From JAVJSU01 sp040219275 (GTDB lineage: Bacteria; Chloroflexota; Anaerolineae; Aggregatilineales; Phototrophicaceae), in the NCBI GenBank assembly GCA_040219275.1, contig JAVJSU010000023.1:290214-354213 (forward strand): a stretch of 64,000 bases of DNA. The letters are read 5' to 3'. The notes under the pieces were generated by a model. The model saw only the letters and a program-made list of their open reading frames with translations. It made no database searches and was not told the DNA's origin. Shown one piece after another: positions 8,577 to 17,342 of this stretch. The stretch's first letter is position 1, and every line of letters begins with the position of its first letter. Position numbers and translations under genes: made by a program.

Positions 8577-9773
8577 TTAATCATTCGGTTTGTCTAGCGG
8601 TGGAGCTATTGCCAGAAAATCATCCACGAATCGGTGTTGATAAGACTCCATCAATTCGTCGATACGCTCTTTTTTATCGGAAGCGACGATGACTCCTGCA
8701 TGTTGTTTTTTATTGATTCGCCACACGACTTCTGGATCATTGTAGCCGGACATATCGGGATATTCCTGTTTCGCCAGCGAGACCAGTAATCCGGCATACA
8801 GGTTTTTGAGTACCGGTAGCTGATAGGTTTCACCGCGCAAATGGGCGATTTCCAGCCGCGCCCATTCTGCCCAGAGATTGACGTTGGTTGCCGCTTCTAC
8901 AAGGTCGGAGATGTGCGCCCCACCGACACGGGCGGCGATTTCCAGAAAATAGTATTCGCCATCGGCATGACCTTTGATAAATTCGGCGTGTGTGACCCCG
9001 TGTTTTAGCCCCAATGCCTTGATGACTTTTTTATTCAGCGGGAGCAATTTTTTAGAATCAGGATCATTGGCGGCGAGCGTTTGCGTGATGAACACTCCGC
9101 CGTCGTGGGCAACATTCATCGGGGGCTGACCATACTTTTGGACGCTGGCGAAGATCACTTTGTCGCCATCAATGATCGAGTCCACATGGTACACCGCGCC
9201 GGGGATGTATTGCTCCAACACGCGGAACGATTGTTGATCGCCGAGTTCGTTGATCCAATACCATAACTCGTCATGGTTATGGATTTTCTTAATGCCCATT
9301 GCGCCTGCTTCGAGACGGGGTTTGAGCACGTAAGGCGGTGGTACGCTGTTGATGTATTCGCGGAGTTCGTCATAATTGATAACTTTTGAGAAGGGTGGCA
9401 CACTAATTCCGGCATCTCTGGTGGCGATTCGCATAGATAGCTTATCGCGGAAAATCTTCGTCTGTGACATGCCCATACCCGCGATTCGCAGATGTTCACG
9501 TAGAATTGCCGCCATTTCAACATCGTATTCGTCAAGTGGGATAATCAGGTCAATCTTTTTCTCGCGTGCCAGATAGCTGACAGCATAAATGACATCCGGT
9601 AATTTGGAGAGATCGGGCATGAGAAATGTCTGGTCAATATACTCATTTGCCCAATTTGCGTCTTTGATTTTTTCTTCCGTCAGCAGGATAACGTGGCAAC
9701 CTTCTTTCTTTGCCTGAACCATAAATTCGTTACCCTTGAAATAGCTGGTGATACACATGATAGTATGTGTCAT
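8577..9773 (-). CDS. ATP-grasp carboxylate-amine ligase
   Basis: About 398 residues, typical of ATP-grasp amino-acid or peptide ligases with an N-terminal pre-ATP-grasp domain (MTHTIMCITSYFKGNEF) and a C-terminal extension. Seen: IPLDEYDVEMAAILREHL, the nucleotide Lys in PPYVLKPRLEAGAMGIKK, VLEQYIPGAVYHVDSII, and the metal-binding end EYYFLEIAARVGGAHISDL. The last segment resembles the ligases that join L-amino acids (BacD/YwfE-like and CarB-like). The ATG at 9773 is preferred because GGGAAAG precedes it; an earlier in-frame ATG has no such site. It is the first gene of the minus-strand ATP-grasp cluster and diverges from the SpoU methyltransferase across 92 bp. Substrates unknown. Confidence 0.86.
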   Translation of the reverse strand: MTHTIMCITSYFKGNEFMVQAKKEGCHVILLTEEKIKDANWANEYIDQTFLMPDLSKLPDVIYAVSYLAREKKIDLIIPLDEYDVEMAAILREHLRIAGMGMSQTKIFRDKLSMRIATRDAGISVPPFSKVINYDELREYINSVPPPYVLKPRLEAGAMGIKKIHNHDELWYWINELGDQQSFRVLEQYIPGAVYHVDSIIDGDKVIFASVQKYGQPPMNVAHDGGVFITQTLAANDPDSKKLLPLNKKVIKALGLKHGVTHAEFIKGHADGEYYFLEIAARVGGAHISDLVEAATNVNLWAEWARLEIAHLRGETYQLPVLKNLYAGLLVSLAKQEYPDMSGYNDPEVVWRINKKQHAGVIVASDKKERIDELMESYQHRFVDDFLAIAPPLDKPND

Positions 9774-9865
9774 GGTGGCTTTCCCTGCTTTTTGTGTGTG
9801 TATTATCATCATGAATGCAGAAATCATAGCGAGTCATTGGCAAACTTCAAAAAAACGGCGACTTT

Positions 9866-10402
9866 ATGACTGAAAAATCGAACAATCCGGCGGGTAAACA
9901 ACTCGAATCAGAGACACTTTATGAACGACAGAAGAATTTACAAAATCAAGTCATCGGTCCGGTGGTGGTTGGCGCAGGCGTAACGGATGCCAGAAATATC
10001 GGCAAAATTTTGCGGATTGCGGATGCGTTGAATTGCCGTGAGGTGATTTTTGTGGATACGCCCCACGCAGATGCACACCGGATTCGCAAAGTATCACGGA
10101 CGATGAGCGAAAAACGCCCGCATCGTTTTATCAGTGAGGATGAATTTGAGTCCGAAATTAGTCGGCACAAACCTCTAGTCGCTGTAGAAATCACATCCAA
10201 TTCGCAGGATGTATTCACCTGTGATTTGCCACAAAATGCCACTTTGGTCATTGGCAACGAACGACATGGGATTCCCGAATCCATTCTTCAGCAGTGTGAA
10301 TTTGCCGTGCATATCCCGATGTTTGGCATCAATAGTTCTATGAATGTGGCAACATCGCTGAGTATTGTCCTCTATGAATGGTATAGGCGTTTTTATGCCT
10401 GA
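9866..10402 (+). CDS. SpoU/TrmH-family RNA 2'-O-methyltransferase
   Basis: A 178-residue SPOUT methyltransferase that should use S-adenosylmethionine to methylate a ribose 2'-OH in rRNA or tRNA. The three family motifs are present: DARNIGKILRIADAL (motif 1), TLVIGNERHGIPESIL (motif 2) and IPMFGINSSMNVATSLSIVL (motif 3), which together form the knotted cofactor site. It lacks the extra N-terminal substrate-binding domain found in some family members, so it is a short TrmH-like form. It is a single gene facing a minus-strand operon, and its stop codon overlaps the end of murQ by 10 bp on the opposite strand. Confidence 0.93.
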   Translation: MTEKSNNPAGKQLESETLYERQKNLQNQVIGPVVVGAGVTDARNIGKILRIADALNCREVIFVDTPHADAHRIRKVSRTMSEKRPHRFISEDEFESEISRHKPLVAVEITSNSQDVFTCDLPQNATLVIGNERHGIPESILQQCEFAVHIPMFGINSSMNVATSLSIVLYEWYRRFYA

Positions 10403-11283
10403 TCTGTCGGTGTGATAATCTGCGCTAGCACACCCTGATTTGCCTCTAGCTGTCGCTGTGCCTCTTCGACAGTGGCATTTTTTAGTGCCATCACAATCGC
10501 GGTCTTTACATGATTATCTGTTTGAATGAGCAATTTGTTAGCTTCTTCATAGCTAATTCCGGTGACTTCAACCACAATGCGACGGGCGCGATCCGCTAAT
10601 TTTTCATTGGTAACCATCACATCCACCATCAAATTGCCGTAGACCTTGCCAAGTTTTATCATGACGGCGGTGCTTAGCATATTTAGGATAAGTTTCTGCG
10701 CTGTGCCGGATTTTAGGCGGGTAGAGCCAGTGATGACTTCCGCGCCGACCTCCGCGACGATACCAACCTGTGCGTGTTCGAGCATGGGTGCGTTGGCGTT
10801 ACAGGTGACTGCGACGGTAAATGCGCCGATGTCGTTTGCGGTTTGTAATGCGCCGATGACATAGGGCGTGCGTCCGCTGGCGGCAATACCTACGACAGAA
10901 TCATTGGGAGCAAGGTTGATCGCCAATAGAGCATCTTTCCCCGCCTGAACGTTGTCTTCCGCGCCTTCTGCGGCTTGCGTGAGCGCTTTTTCGCCACCTG
11001 CGATTAACCCGATGACTAAACCGGGCGGGGCGCTAAAGGTTGGCACACATTCTACTGCGTCCAACACGCCTAAACGTCCACTTGTACCAGCGCCAGTATA
11101 AATGAGCCGTCCACCGTCGCGCATTCTTGCACTGATGGCATCGACTGCCTGTGCAATTTGGGGTAGGGCTTGACGGACTGCTCCGGCGACTCTGGCATCT
11201 TCTTCGTTGATGACCGTTAGCATCTCCAAAGTGGAAAGCTGGTCTATTTTTGTCGTATTAGGATTGCGTGACTCTGTGAGCAT
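10393..11283 (-). CDS. murQ: N-acetylmuramic acid 6-phosphate etherase
   Basis: A 296-residue MurQ. It cleaves the lactyl ether of MurNAc-6-phosphate to give GlcNAc-6-phosphate and lactate, feeding cell-wall sugar into glycolysis. It has a SIS (sugar isomerase) domain with the diagnostic stretch YTGAGTSGRLGVLDAVE and later IAASGRTPYVIGAL and GSTRLKSGTAQKLILN. The last of these is a strong signature of the MurQ/GckR-type phosphosugar pocket. The ATG at 11283 has AAGGAA 10 nt upstream. It is the last gene of the salvage operon, 24 bp after the BadF-type kinase, and ends inside the convergent methyltransferase gene, so no terminator separates them. Confidence 0.96.
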   Translation of the reverse strand: MLTESRNPNTTKIDQLSTLEMLTVINEEDARVAGAVRQALPQIAQAVDAISARMRDGGRLIYTGAGTSGRLGVLDAVECVPTFSAPPGLVIGLIAGGEKALTQAAEGAEDNVQAGKDALLAINLAPNDSVVGIAASGRTPYVIGALQTANDIGAFTVAVTCNANAPMLEHAQVGIVAEVGAEVITGSTRLKSGTAQKLILNMLSTAVMIKLGKVYGNLMVDVMVTNEKLADRARRIVVEVTGISYEEANKLLIQTDNHVKTAIVMALKNATVEEAQRQLEANQGVLAQIITPTDQA

Positions 11284-11307
11284 GGTGCATTAGTTCCTTA
11301 GGATTGT

Positions 11308-12216
11308 TCAGTGTTGTTTGTTCAACGCGATAATTGCCGCGCCGACGACCGGAACGTATTTCGGTTGGAGTATGATTTCTATTTTTAGCAAATCGCATAA
11401 TAAGAGACTGAGTGGATTGTTGTGAGTCAGTAAGCTCCCCGCAAAGGCTATTGGTAATGCTTCCATAGCCAGTTGTTGCATCACTGCGCGGCATTGAAGT
11501 GCCAATTCACGGGCGGCTTTCTCGACGATCTGCATGGCAACTGTATCGCCATCAGTGGCGTGCTCCAGCACAAGTGGCGCAAGCGTAGCAACATCACGCG
11601 TACGCGATTTTGCATATGCCCATTTGATGATTTCCTGACGTTCTGTGAGCTTTAGGTGGGAGAAAATCGCGTTGGTGAGTGTGGTTTGCTGTGCGCGTTT
11701 TTCGGTGGCGCGAATGACGGCGTTTAACGCTTGCAATCCGATCCAATAGCCACTGCCTTCGTCGCCTAATAGCCAACCCCATCCGCCAACGAGTGCCGTT
11801 TCGCCTGTGCTATTAACACCATAAGCGAGACTACCCGTACCGCAAAGCACCAGAATTCCACGATGTTCGCCATGCGCGCCAGTTAGGGCAATCTCATAAT
11901 CACTACTGATGGCAATGATTGTAACGGGCATGATCTCTTCAATTAGATTGTTTAGCCAATTGCCTTCCCGTTCTGGTGCCGCCCCACCAACACCAATGCC
12001 GACACAGGCGACCTGATTATGCGTGAGTTTGGCGCGTTCAAGCGTGCCCATGATGGTATTCTGGATATTATAGGCGGCGGTTTCGTGTCCTACCGTGTTG
12101 GGATTGGCGGTAGACCCTGTGCTCTCTGCGATGAGGTCTAACTGTGGTGTGAAGATTGCCACGCGCACGGTGCTACCACCGCCATCAATGCCCATAATGT
12201 AGCGACTGTCATTCAT
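11308..12216 (-). CDS. BadF/BadG-type amino-sugar kinase (GlcNAc/MurNAc kinase)
   Basis: About 302 residues of the BadF/BadG/BcrA/BcrD ATPase-kinase family (ASKHA fold). The phosphate-1 loop is MGIDGGGSTVRVAIF, and phosphate-2 and adenosine motifs follow (GILVLCGTGSLAYGV and GGWGWLLGDEGSGYWIG). Members phosphorylate GlcNAc, and the clostridial MurK phosphorylates both GlcNAc and MurNAc at O6. Sitting between anmK and murQ, in a pathway where NamZ releases free MurNAc, a MurNAc/GlcNAc kinase role makes the route complete. The start at 12216 overlaps the anmK stop by one base (TAATG), indicating coupling; an in-frame ATG 12 bp upstream lies inside anmK and is less likely. Confidence 0.88.
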   Translation of the reverse strand: MNDSRYIMGIDGGGSTVRVAIFTPQLDLIAESTGSTANPNTVGHETAAYNIQNTIMGTLERAKLTHNQVACVGIGVGGAAPEREGNWLNNLIEEIMPVTIIAISSDYEIALTGAHGEHRGILVLCGTGSLAYGVNSTGETALVGGWGWLLGDEGSGYWIGLQALNAVIRATEKRAQQTTLTNAIFSHLKLTERQEIIKWAYAKSRTRDVATLAPLVLEHATDGDTVAMQIVEKAARELALQCRAVMQQLAMEALPIAFAGSLLTHNNPLSLLLCDLLKIEIILQPKYVPVVGAAIIALNKQH

Positions 12217-13397
12217 TATGCGCCCCATGTCTTCTGGATGAGCATGGCATAATTCTCGCCGGGGGTGATTTGACCCATCACGACAGGTTTTGAAGCACCC
12301 GTTAATGAAGGTAAATTGCCTGCGCGATTATGCCATGTTTCATAGGCGAGGACGGCAAAAACCAGCGCCTCTTTGTTGTCGCTATCCATGCCAATGTCTT
12401 CATGCGTGAGGATGGTCGCCCCACCCAGGAGGGTTTGCATCATCTTGACGAGTGTTGGATTGCGCCGACCCCCACCGCCGAGAATCACTTCACCGATTTT
12501 CGAGGGGGAGAAATTAGCATAGGCATCGGTGATGGTTTGTGCGGTGAGCATGGTTAATGTTGCCAGCGCATCATCAAGCGATAAGCCCTTCTCTTGCACA
12601 TAGGTGATGAGCGTTTCCGTCATTTCCGCACCAAAAAGCTCGCGTCCCGTGGTCTTGGGTGGTTCGCGCCGATAATAGGGATGGTCGAGCAGATCGGTCA
12701 GCCAATCTTCATCTAATTTTCCACGGGATGCCCGCAGGCCATCTTTATCATAGGTTTCTGTGCCACCTGTGACCCGCGTAATGAGCGTGTCCATCAAGGC
12801 GTTTCCCGGTCCGGTATCAAAGGCGATGGGAAGGCTGGATGTGTCGGTTATGGGTGGCAAAAATGTGACGTTGCCCATGCCGCCGATATTCTGAATTGCC
12901 CGCCAATGGGTCGGATGCCGTAATAACAGCCAATCGGCATAACTGGTGAGTGGCGCACCCTGTCCACCGACTGCCACATCCCGCGCTCTGAAATTACTGA
13001 TGGTGGTGATTCCGGTGCGCTCGGCGATCACGGCGGCTTCGCCAAGTTGGAGCGTCGCGGATACCTGACCATCTGGTTCGACTTGATGCCAGAATGTTTG
13101 CCCATGTGAGCCGATAAGGTCAACATCGTGCAGGCTCAATCCAGCGATTTTGATGGTTTCCAACAGAGCATCGGCGAAGCGTTCACCGATAGCGACACCG
13201 AGTTTGCACAGATCATCAACCCTGCTCACCTCTGGAATGCAATTATCGTGAATGCGCTTTTGAAAAGATGACTCATACGGATACATTGTCGCATGGAGTG
13301 TTTTTGCGTGTACCGTGGGCGGCGCGCCTGTAAGTTCACATAGCGCGACATCGACTCCATCGGCAGACGTTCCCGACATTAAACCAGCGACGATCAC
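12216..13397 (-). CDS. anmK: Anhydro-N-acetylmuramic acid kinase
   Basis: A 393-residue AnmK. It phosphorylates and opens 1,6-anhydro-MurNAc to MurNAc-6-phosphate, the substrate of MurQ. The diagnostic start MIVAGLMSGTSADGVDVAL carries the ATP-binding loop; the middle has IGSHGQTFWH, NIGGMGNVTFLPP and FDTGPGNALMD, all hallmarks of the family, and the end has ILGGGGRRNPTLV. Length is normal. It is 9 bp downstream of namZ and coupled to the next kinase. Having AnmK suggests the cell meets anhydro-sugars, that is, products of lytic transglycosylases, in addition to free MurNAc made by NamZ. Confidence 0.97.
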   Translation of the reverse strand: MIVAGLMSGTSADGVDVALCELTGAPPTVHAKTLHATMYPYESSFQKRIHDNCIPEVSRVDDLCKLGVAIGERFADALLETIKIAGLSLHDVDLIGSHGQTFWHQVEPDGQVSATLQLGEAAVIAERTGITTISNFRARDVAVGGQGAPLTSYADWLLLRHPTHWRAIQNIGGMGNVTFLPPITDTSSLPIAFDTGPGNALMDTLITRVTGGTETYDKDGLRASRGKLDEDWLTDLLDHPYYRREPPKTTGRELFGAEMTETLITYVQEKGLSLDDALATLTMLTAQTITDAYANFSPSKIGEVILGGGGRRNPTLVKMMQTLLGGATILTHEDIGMDSDNKEALVFAVLAYETWHNRAGNLPSLTGASKPVVMGQITPGENYAMLIQKTWGA

Positions 13398-13406
13398 AGA
13401 TTAATC

Positions 13407-14582
13407 CTATTCATAAAGCAGGAACGGTTTACGACTTTCTTTAAATTGTGCGGCGGCGACCAACCAATCAGGGGTCAAGGTTCCAATGGCAACACCTTTT
13501 TCAATGGCTTCACGTACACTTTTTGACCCCACAAGTCGATCAAAATGTGAATACCCTGTATTCTGGTTGACAGGTGTCCATTGGAAGTTATTTGGATACA
13601 GATGGCGAATTTCTGAGATAACGTTTAGCCACGCCTTGATGGGATTCCACATGCTGAAATCAGTGACATGCGCCTGTATACCCTGACAATGCTCGCCTGC
13701 ATATTTGCTTTGTGATGGTCTAAAGGTGTGCGGACGGAAGCGCACACCGCAATCATCCACCCAATCCTGTGCGTTGAGGTGAGAGGCTAATTGTGCACCA
13801 TCGATCCATGGTGCGCCGGCAATCTCAAACGGGAGAGTTGTTCCGCGCCCTTCAGAGATGTTAGTGCCTTCCATCAAGCACGCTCCTGCATAATGTTGAA
13901 GTGTCTGCAAGTGGGGCATGTTTGGAGAGGGAGGCACCCATGTTAAGCCGGTTTTCTCCCACGGTTGATCGCGTTCCCAGTGCTCGCAGGAGATGATCGA
14001 TAATCGTGCGAGTCGCGGATTCCACGTTTCGTTTATCATCCAGATGATTTCGCCGAGAGTCATCCCATGAATGACGGGTATAGGATAGCGTCCTACAAGT
14101 GACGAAAATTCTTTAGTTAGTGGCGGTCCATAGATGTGTTTGCCACCTAATGGATTGGGGCGATCAAGAATGACGACGGTAACACCATTTTCCGCCGCCG
14201 CTTCTAGTATATGTGAAATCGTCCATGTAAAGGTGTAATAGCGCACGCCGATGTCTTGAATGTCGCAGACGATGACATCAATATCCTTCAGCATTTCTGT
14301 CGTCGGACGTAAATTTTCACCATACAGGCTATGCACGGGTAAGCCTGTTTTAGGATCGGTGCGTGACTCAACAGGTTCGCCATCGTTTAACGCACCGACA
14401 AACCCATGTTCAGGCGCAAACAAGGAAACGACGTTCACCTGTTCACTATGGCATAACACCTCATAGGTACTTTGAAGGTTTTTATCGACGGCACTTGGAT
14501 TAGTCATCAGACCCACCCGCTGACCGTGAAGGGGTTTATACCCTTTTTGACGCAGGACTTCTAAGCCATTTTTTATAATCAT
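13407..14582 (-). CDS. namZ: Exo-beta-N-acetylmuramidase (DUF1343, NamZ-like)
   Basis: A 391-residue DUF1343 protein. The Bacillus subtilis member YbbC/NamZ is an exo-beta-N-acetylmuramidase that removes terminal MurNAc from peptidoglycan chains. Seen: GQRVGLMTNPSAVDK, LFAPEHGFVGAL, GLPVHSLYGE, DIQDIGVRYYTFTWTI and VVILDRPNPLGG, the most conserved strings of the family, plus TNISEGRGTTLPFEIAGAPW in the C-terminal half. No signal peptide is seen, so it would act in the cytoplasm, unlike the secreted Bacillus enzyme. Its ATG overlaps the nagZ stop (ATGA), so the two exo-glycosidases are translationally coupled, which fits alternating removal of GlcNAc and MurNAc. Confidence 0.93.
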   Translation of the reverse strand: MIIKNGLEVLRQKGYKPLHGQRVGLMTNPSAVDKNLQSTYEVLCHSEQVNVVSLFAPEHGFVGALNDGEPVESRTDPKTGLPVHSLYGENLRPTTEMLKDIDVIVCDIQDIGVRYYTFTWTISHILEAAAENGVTVVILDRPNPLGGKHIYGPPLTKEFSSLVGRYPIPVIHGMTLGEIIWMINETWNPRLARLSIISCEHWERDQPWEKTGLTWVPPSPNMPHLQTLQHYAGACLMEGTNISEGRGTTLPFEIAGAPWIDGAQLASHLNAQDWVDDCGVRFRPHTFRPSQSKYAGEHCQGIQAHVTDFSMWNPIKAWLNVISEIRHLYPNNFQWTPVNQNTGYSHFDRLVGSKSVREAIEKGVAIGTLTPDWLVAAAQFKESRKPFLLYE

Positions 14583-16144
14583 GCAATGCTCACGGGTAAA
14601 GTAGCGGTGGGAACGAATTGTCCGAGTAAGGCTTGTACGGCGGCACGCATGGATGGACGACTATCGCCACAGGTACAGAGCGCAGTTCCAACATTTTCCA
14701 GAACGAGAATGTCATAAGGGTTACGCAAACACAGCAAGATCACCTGTCCGGCTGTGCTAAGAATTTGCTGACTAATTTCAAGTTCTTCGGGATTAAGGTG
14801 GGCGTTGCGCGTTGCCAAAATAACAATATCGGCTGATTTTGCCAGAGCAAGCGCGGCTTGGATCGTTTCTGTGGGATTTTTCGCAGCTTTGAGCGACATA
14901 CTTTCAAGATTAGGCATTTGCGTGCTAATAATCTCTGTAAAAGCCGTTACGCCACCCGCTTCCATGATGCCAGAATCTAGATGGGACGCAAATTCTATCA
15001 GAACGATTTTACGCGAATCGTTTGCAGATAGGGGAAGCAATCCGGCGTTATCATGCACTTGCACCAACCCTAGACGGGCGGTTTCGTTCATGGTTTCGAT
15101 GCGATCGGAAGCCCCAACATGGTCGATAGCTGGCTTCGAGGTAATTGCATAGCGGGCTTTGAGCCTGGCAATCCGTATGTTGGATTCGTCGATGCGTTCC
15201 ATCGGGATTCTGCCGGATTTCGCCGCCTCTAATAAGGTGTCATAAATACGCGGGTACAATCCTGAATCTGTGTTGAATGAATGCGAAAACAGAATGATGT
15301 CTTGCCCGGCAATGGCGGCAAGCACGGCTGATTCTTCTGAGCCGTAATGATCGCTGACTGCTTTCATCTCCATACAATCCGTGCATGTTACGCCTTGAAA
15401 GCCGATTTCATCACGCAGTAAATCTTCAATGACCGGACGCGATAACGTTGCGGGATGTTCTGGATCAATCTGCGAGAATTTGACGTGCGTCATCATAACA
15501 GTGGAGATGCGTGATTTTACTGCGACGCGAAACGGTACAAGGTCACGTTCCCACAATGTTTCGAGTGTGTCATCTATTACGGCGAGTGCTTCATGTGTAT
15601 CAACCGACGTGTTGCCTAATCCTGGAAAATGTTTAGCGCTCGCGGCGACACTTTCTCCTTGAAATCCAAAGATTTGGGCGGCGGCAAGTTTGCTGACGAG
15701 CTTTTTATTTGTACCGAGCGAGCGTGTGCCGACGGATGGGTTGTTGATGTTGTGCGTAATGTCTACTACCGGCGCGAGATCCCAATTGATGCCAAGAGTC
15801 CGCATTTCCGAGGCGAGTAGGGCGGCGACTTCCTGCGCGATTTCTTCGGAATTTATCGCGCCAAGTACCATTGCGCCGGGGCTTTCGGTGAAGCCGTCTT
15901 TTTCATAGAGACGTGTTACACTCCCGCCTTCTTGATCTATAGCGATCAGGATGGGATGTTTTGCGGCATCGTGACAAGATTTGGTCAGCCGGGCGAGTTG
16001 CTCTGGATTGGCGACATTGCGTGCAAATAACACCACACCGCCAATCTGCCCATTTGCCAGCATATCCAGTACCCAATGTGGAGGCTCTAGCCCATGAAAT
16101 CCGATCATGAACATCTGCCCAATTTTGTCTTCCAGTGATAACAT
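14579..16144 (-). CDS. nagZ: Beta-N-acetylglucosaminidase, GH3 (NagZ-like)
   Basis: A 521-residue family-3 glycoside hydrolase that removes terminal GlcNAc from muropeptides or chitin-like fragments. Visible: IGQMFMIGFHG, IAIDQEGGSVTRLYE (substrate-binding Asp/Glu), AAKHFPGLGNTSVDTHEAL, where His and Asp form the His-Asp dyad loop typical of NagZ, and VTCTDCMEMKAV, whose Asp is the nucleophile. A C-terminal domain of about 170 residues follows the barrel, as in two-domain Gram-positive NagZ proteins. There is no signal peptide. It is followed directly by namZ with a 4-bp overlap and is about 40 bp downstream of the serine hydrolase gene. Confidence 0.94.
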   Translation of the reverse strand: MLSLEDKIGQMFMIGFHGLEPPHWVLDMLANGQIGGVVLFARNVANPEQLARLTKSCHDAAKHPILIAIDQEGGSVTRLYEKDGFTESPGAMVLGAINSEEIAQEVAALLASEMRTLGINWDLAPVVDITHNINNPSVGTRSLGTNKKLVSKLAAAQIFGFQGESVAASAKHFPGLGNTSVDTHEALAVIDDTLETLWERDLVPFRVAVKSRISTVMMTHVKFSQIDPEHPATLSRPVIEDLLRDEIGFQGVTCTDCMEMKAVSDHYGSEESAVLAAIAGQDIILFSHSFNTDSGLYPRIYDTLLEAAKSGRIPMERIDESNIRIARLKARYAITSKPAIDHVGASDRIETMNETARLGLVQVHDNAGLLPLSANDSRKIVLIEFASHLDSGIMEAGGVTAFTEIISTQMPNLESMSLKAAKNPTETIQAALALAKSADIVILATRNAHLNPEELEISQQILSTAGQVILLCLRNPYDILVLENVGTALCTCGDSRPSMRAAVQALLGQFVPTATLPVSIA

Positions 16145-16183
16145 CGCTTAACTCGCTCGGTTGGTATCAATAACGTTAGGTAA

Positions 16184-17338
16184 TTATAGCGTATCTATCC
16201 AGAGTACAACTGCATCATGTAATTTTTTACGAAAGGTTAGGATTTCCAGCGACTCCCTGCCGTAGTAAACGCGATTGGTCATCAAAGCGACGACCAATTG
16301 ACGATGTGGGTCAACCCAGAGCGTCGTTCCCGTAAAGCCAGTATGTCCAAAACTATTTTCGCTAAAGTATTGTCCCGAAGACGAGCCTTCTGACGAGCGC
16401 AAAACCCAGCCCAATCCGCGATCTTCTCGATGGTTCGTGATGGCTTCCTTCGCGATGTCTTGAGAAAGCTGAGGATCGTTGCCATCAAGCGCATAGAGCC
16501 AGCGTAATCCCAATTGCGCGACCTGATCGGCAGATCCAAATAATCCCGCATGTCCGGCGATCCCGCCGAGTGAACAGGCGCTTTCATCATGGACTTCTCC
16601 CTGACAGCGCCTTTTACGCCAGCGTTCATCGTATTCGGTTGGTGGGCATTTTTCTGGAATGGGAGGATTATAGGTGACTGCCGGGCTAACGCGCTCGTAA
16701 ATCACATCCGCTAGTGTAGCTTTATGTTCAATCCGTGCCACTGCCGCGCCTAACGTAATCAGACCAAGATCGCTGTAATTGACTTTTTCGCCGAGATTAC
16801 TGACGTAAGGGTAGGTAGCGATGAGATCGAGCGCTTTTGTGAGCCGCTCTTGATGGTTAACAGTTTCGCCGGTTTCGGGCGCAGGTGGCAGATCGCCAAC
16901 GGTCAGGAATAAATCTCGCCACGGAGCTAATCCGCTGGTGTGGGTGAGCAAGTGCCGGAATGTAACCTGCGAGGGATCGACCGTGCCGTCAAGCGTATTT
17001 GTCTCACGTTCCAGCGTGTGCGGATTTTGCCCGCCTTCTATGTCACGTTCGCCATATTTCGCAAATTCAGGAAGCACGCTGACGACTTTATCATCAATCT
17101 TCGCTTTGCCCGCTGTAACCTGCATGAGAAACGCCGTTGTCGTGAACAACTTTGTGACTGAGGCGAGGTCAAATTGTGTGGAATTTAGGACAGGTTGACG
17201 TTGCGTTTCTGGATCAAGATAACCATAAGCGCGTTCGGCAAATATTTCGCCATGATGATAGACCGCCAAAGCGATAGACGGTGCTGTCGTTTTTAAGGCG
17301 CTGTGGATTAAGCTGTCGATAATTTCGAACGAAGTCAT
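16184..17338 (-). CDS. Beta-lactamase-fold serine hydrolase (class C/AmiE-like)
   Basis: About 384 residues of the serine beta-lactamase-like family. Motif one is SVTK (in FDLASVTKLFTTTAFL), with the nucleophilic Ser; motif two is YSDLG (Tyr as base); motif three is HTGFTGT near the C-terminus. The ATG at 17338 is chosen because it falls just after the dppC-type gene ends; the longer frame overlaps that gene heavily. No signal peptide is seen. In B. subtilis the equivalent operon (murQRP-amiE-nagZ-namZ) also carries a beta-lactamase-fold protein, AmiE. The likely role is removal or trimming of stem peptides from muropeptides, by analogy only. It lies between the transporter genes and nagZ. 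Confidence 0.88.
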   Translation of the reverse strand: MTSFEIIDSLIHSALKTTAPSIALAVYHHGEIFAERAYGYLDPETQRQPVLNSTQFDLASVTKLFTTTAFLMQVTAGKAKIDDKVVSVLPEFAKYGERDIEGGQNPHTLERETNTLDGTVDPSQVTFRHLLTHTSGLAPWRDLFLTVGDLPPAPETGETVNHQERLTKALDLIATYPYVSNLGEKVNYSDLGLITLGAAVARIEHKATLADVIYERVSPAVTYNPPIPEKCPPTEYDERWRKRRCQGEVHDESACSLGGIAGHAGLFGSADQVAQLGLRWLYALDGNDPQLSQDIAKEAITNHREDRGLGWVLRSSEGSSSGQYFSENSFGHTGFTGTTLWVDPHRQLVVALMTNRVYYGRESLEILTFRKKLHDAVVLWIDTL

Positions 17339-17342
17339 TGGA

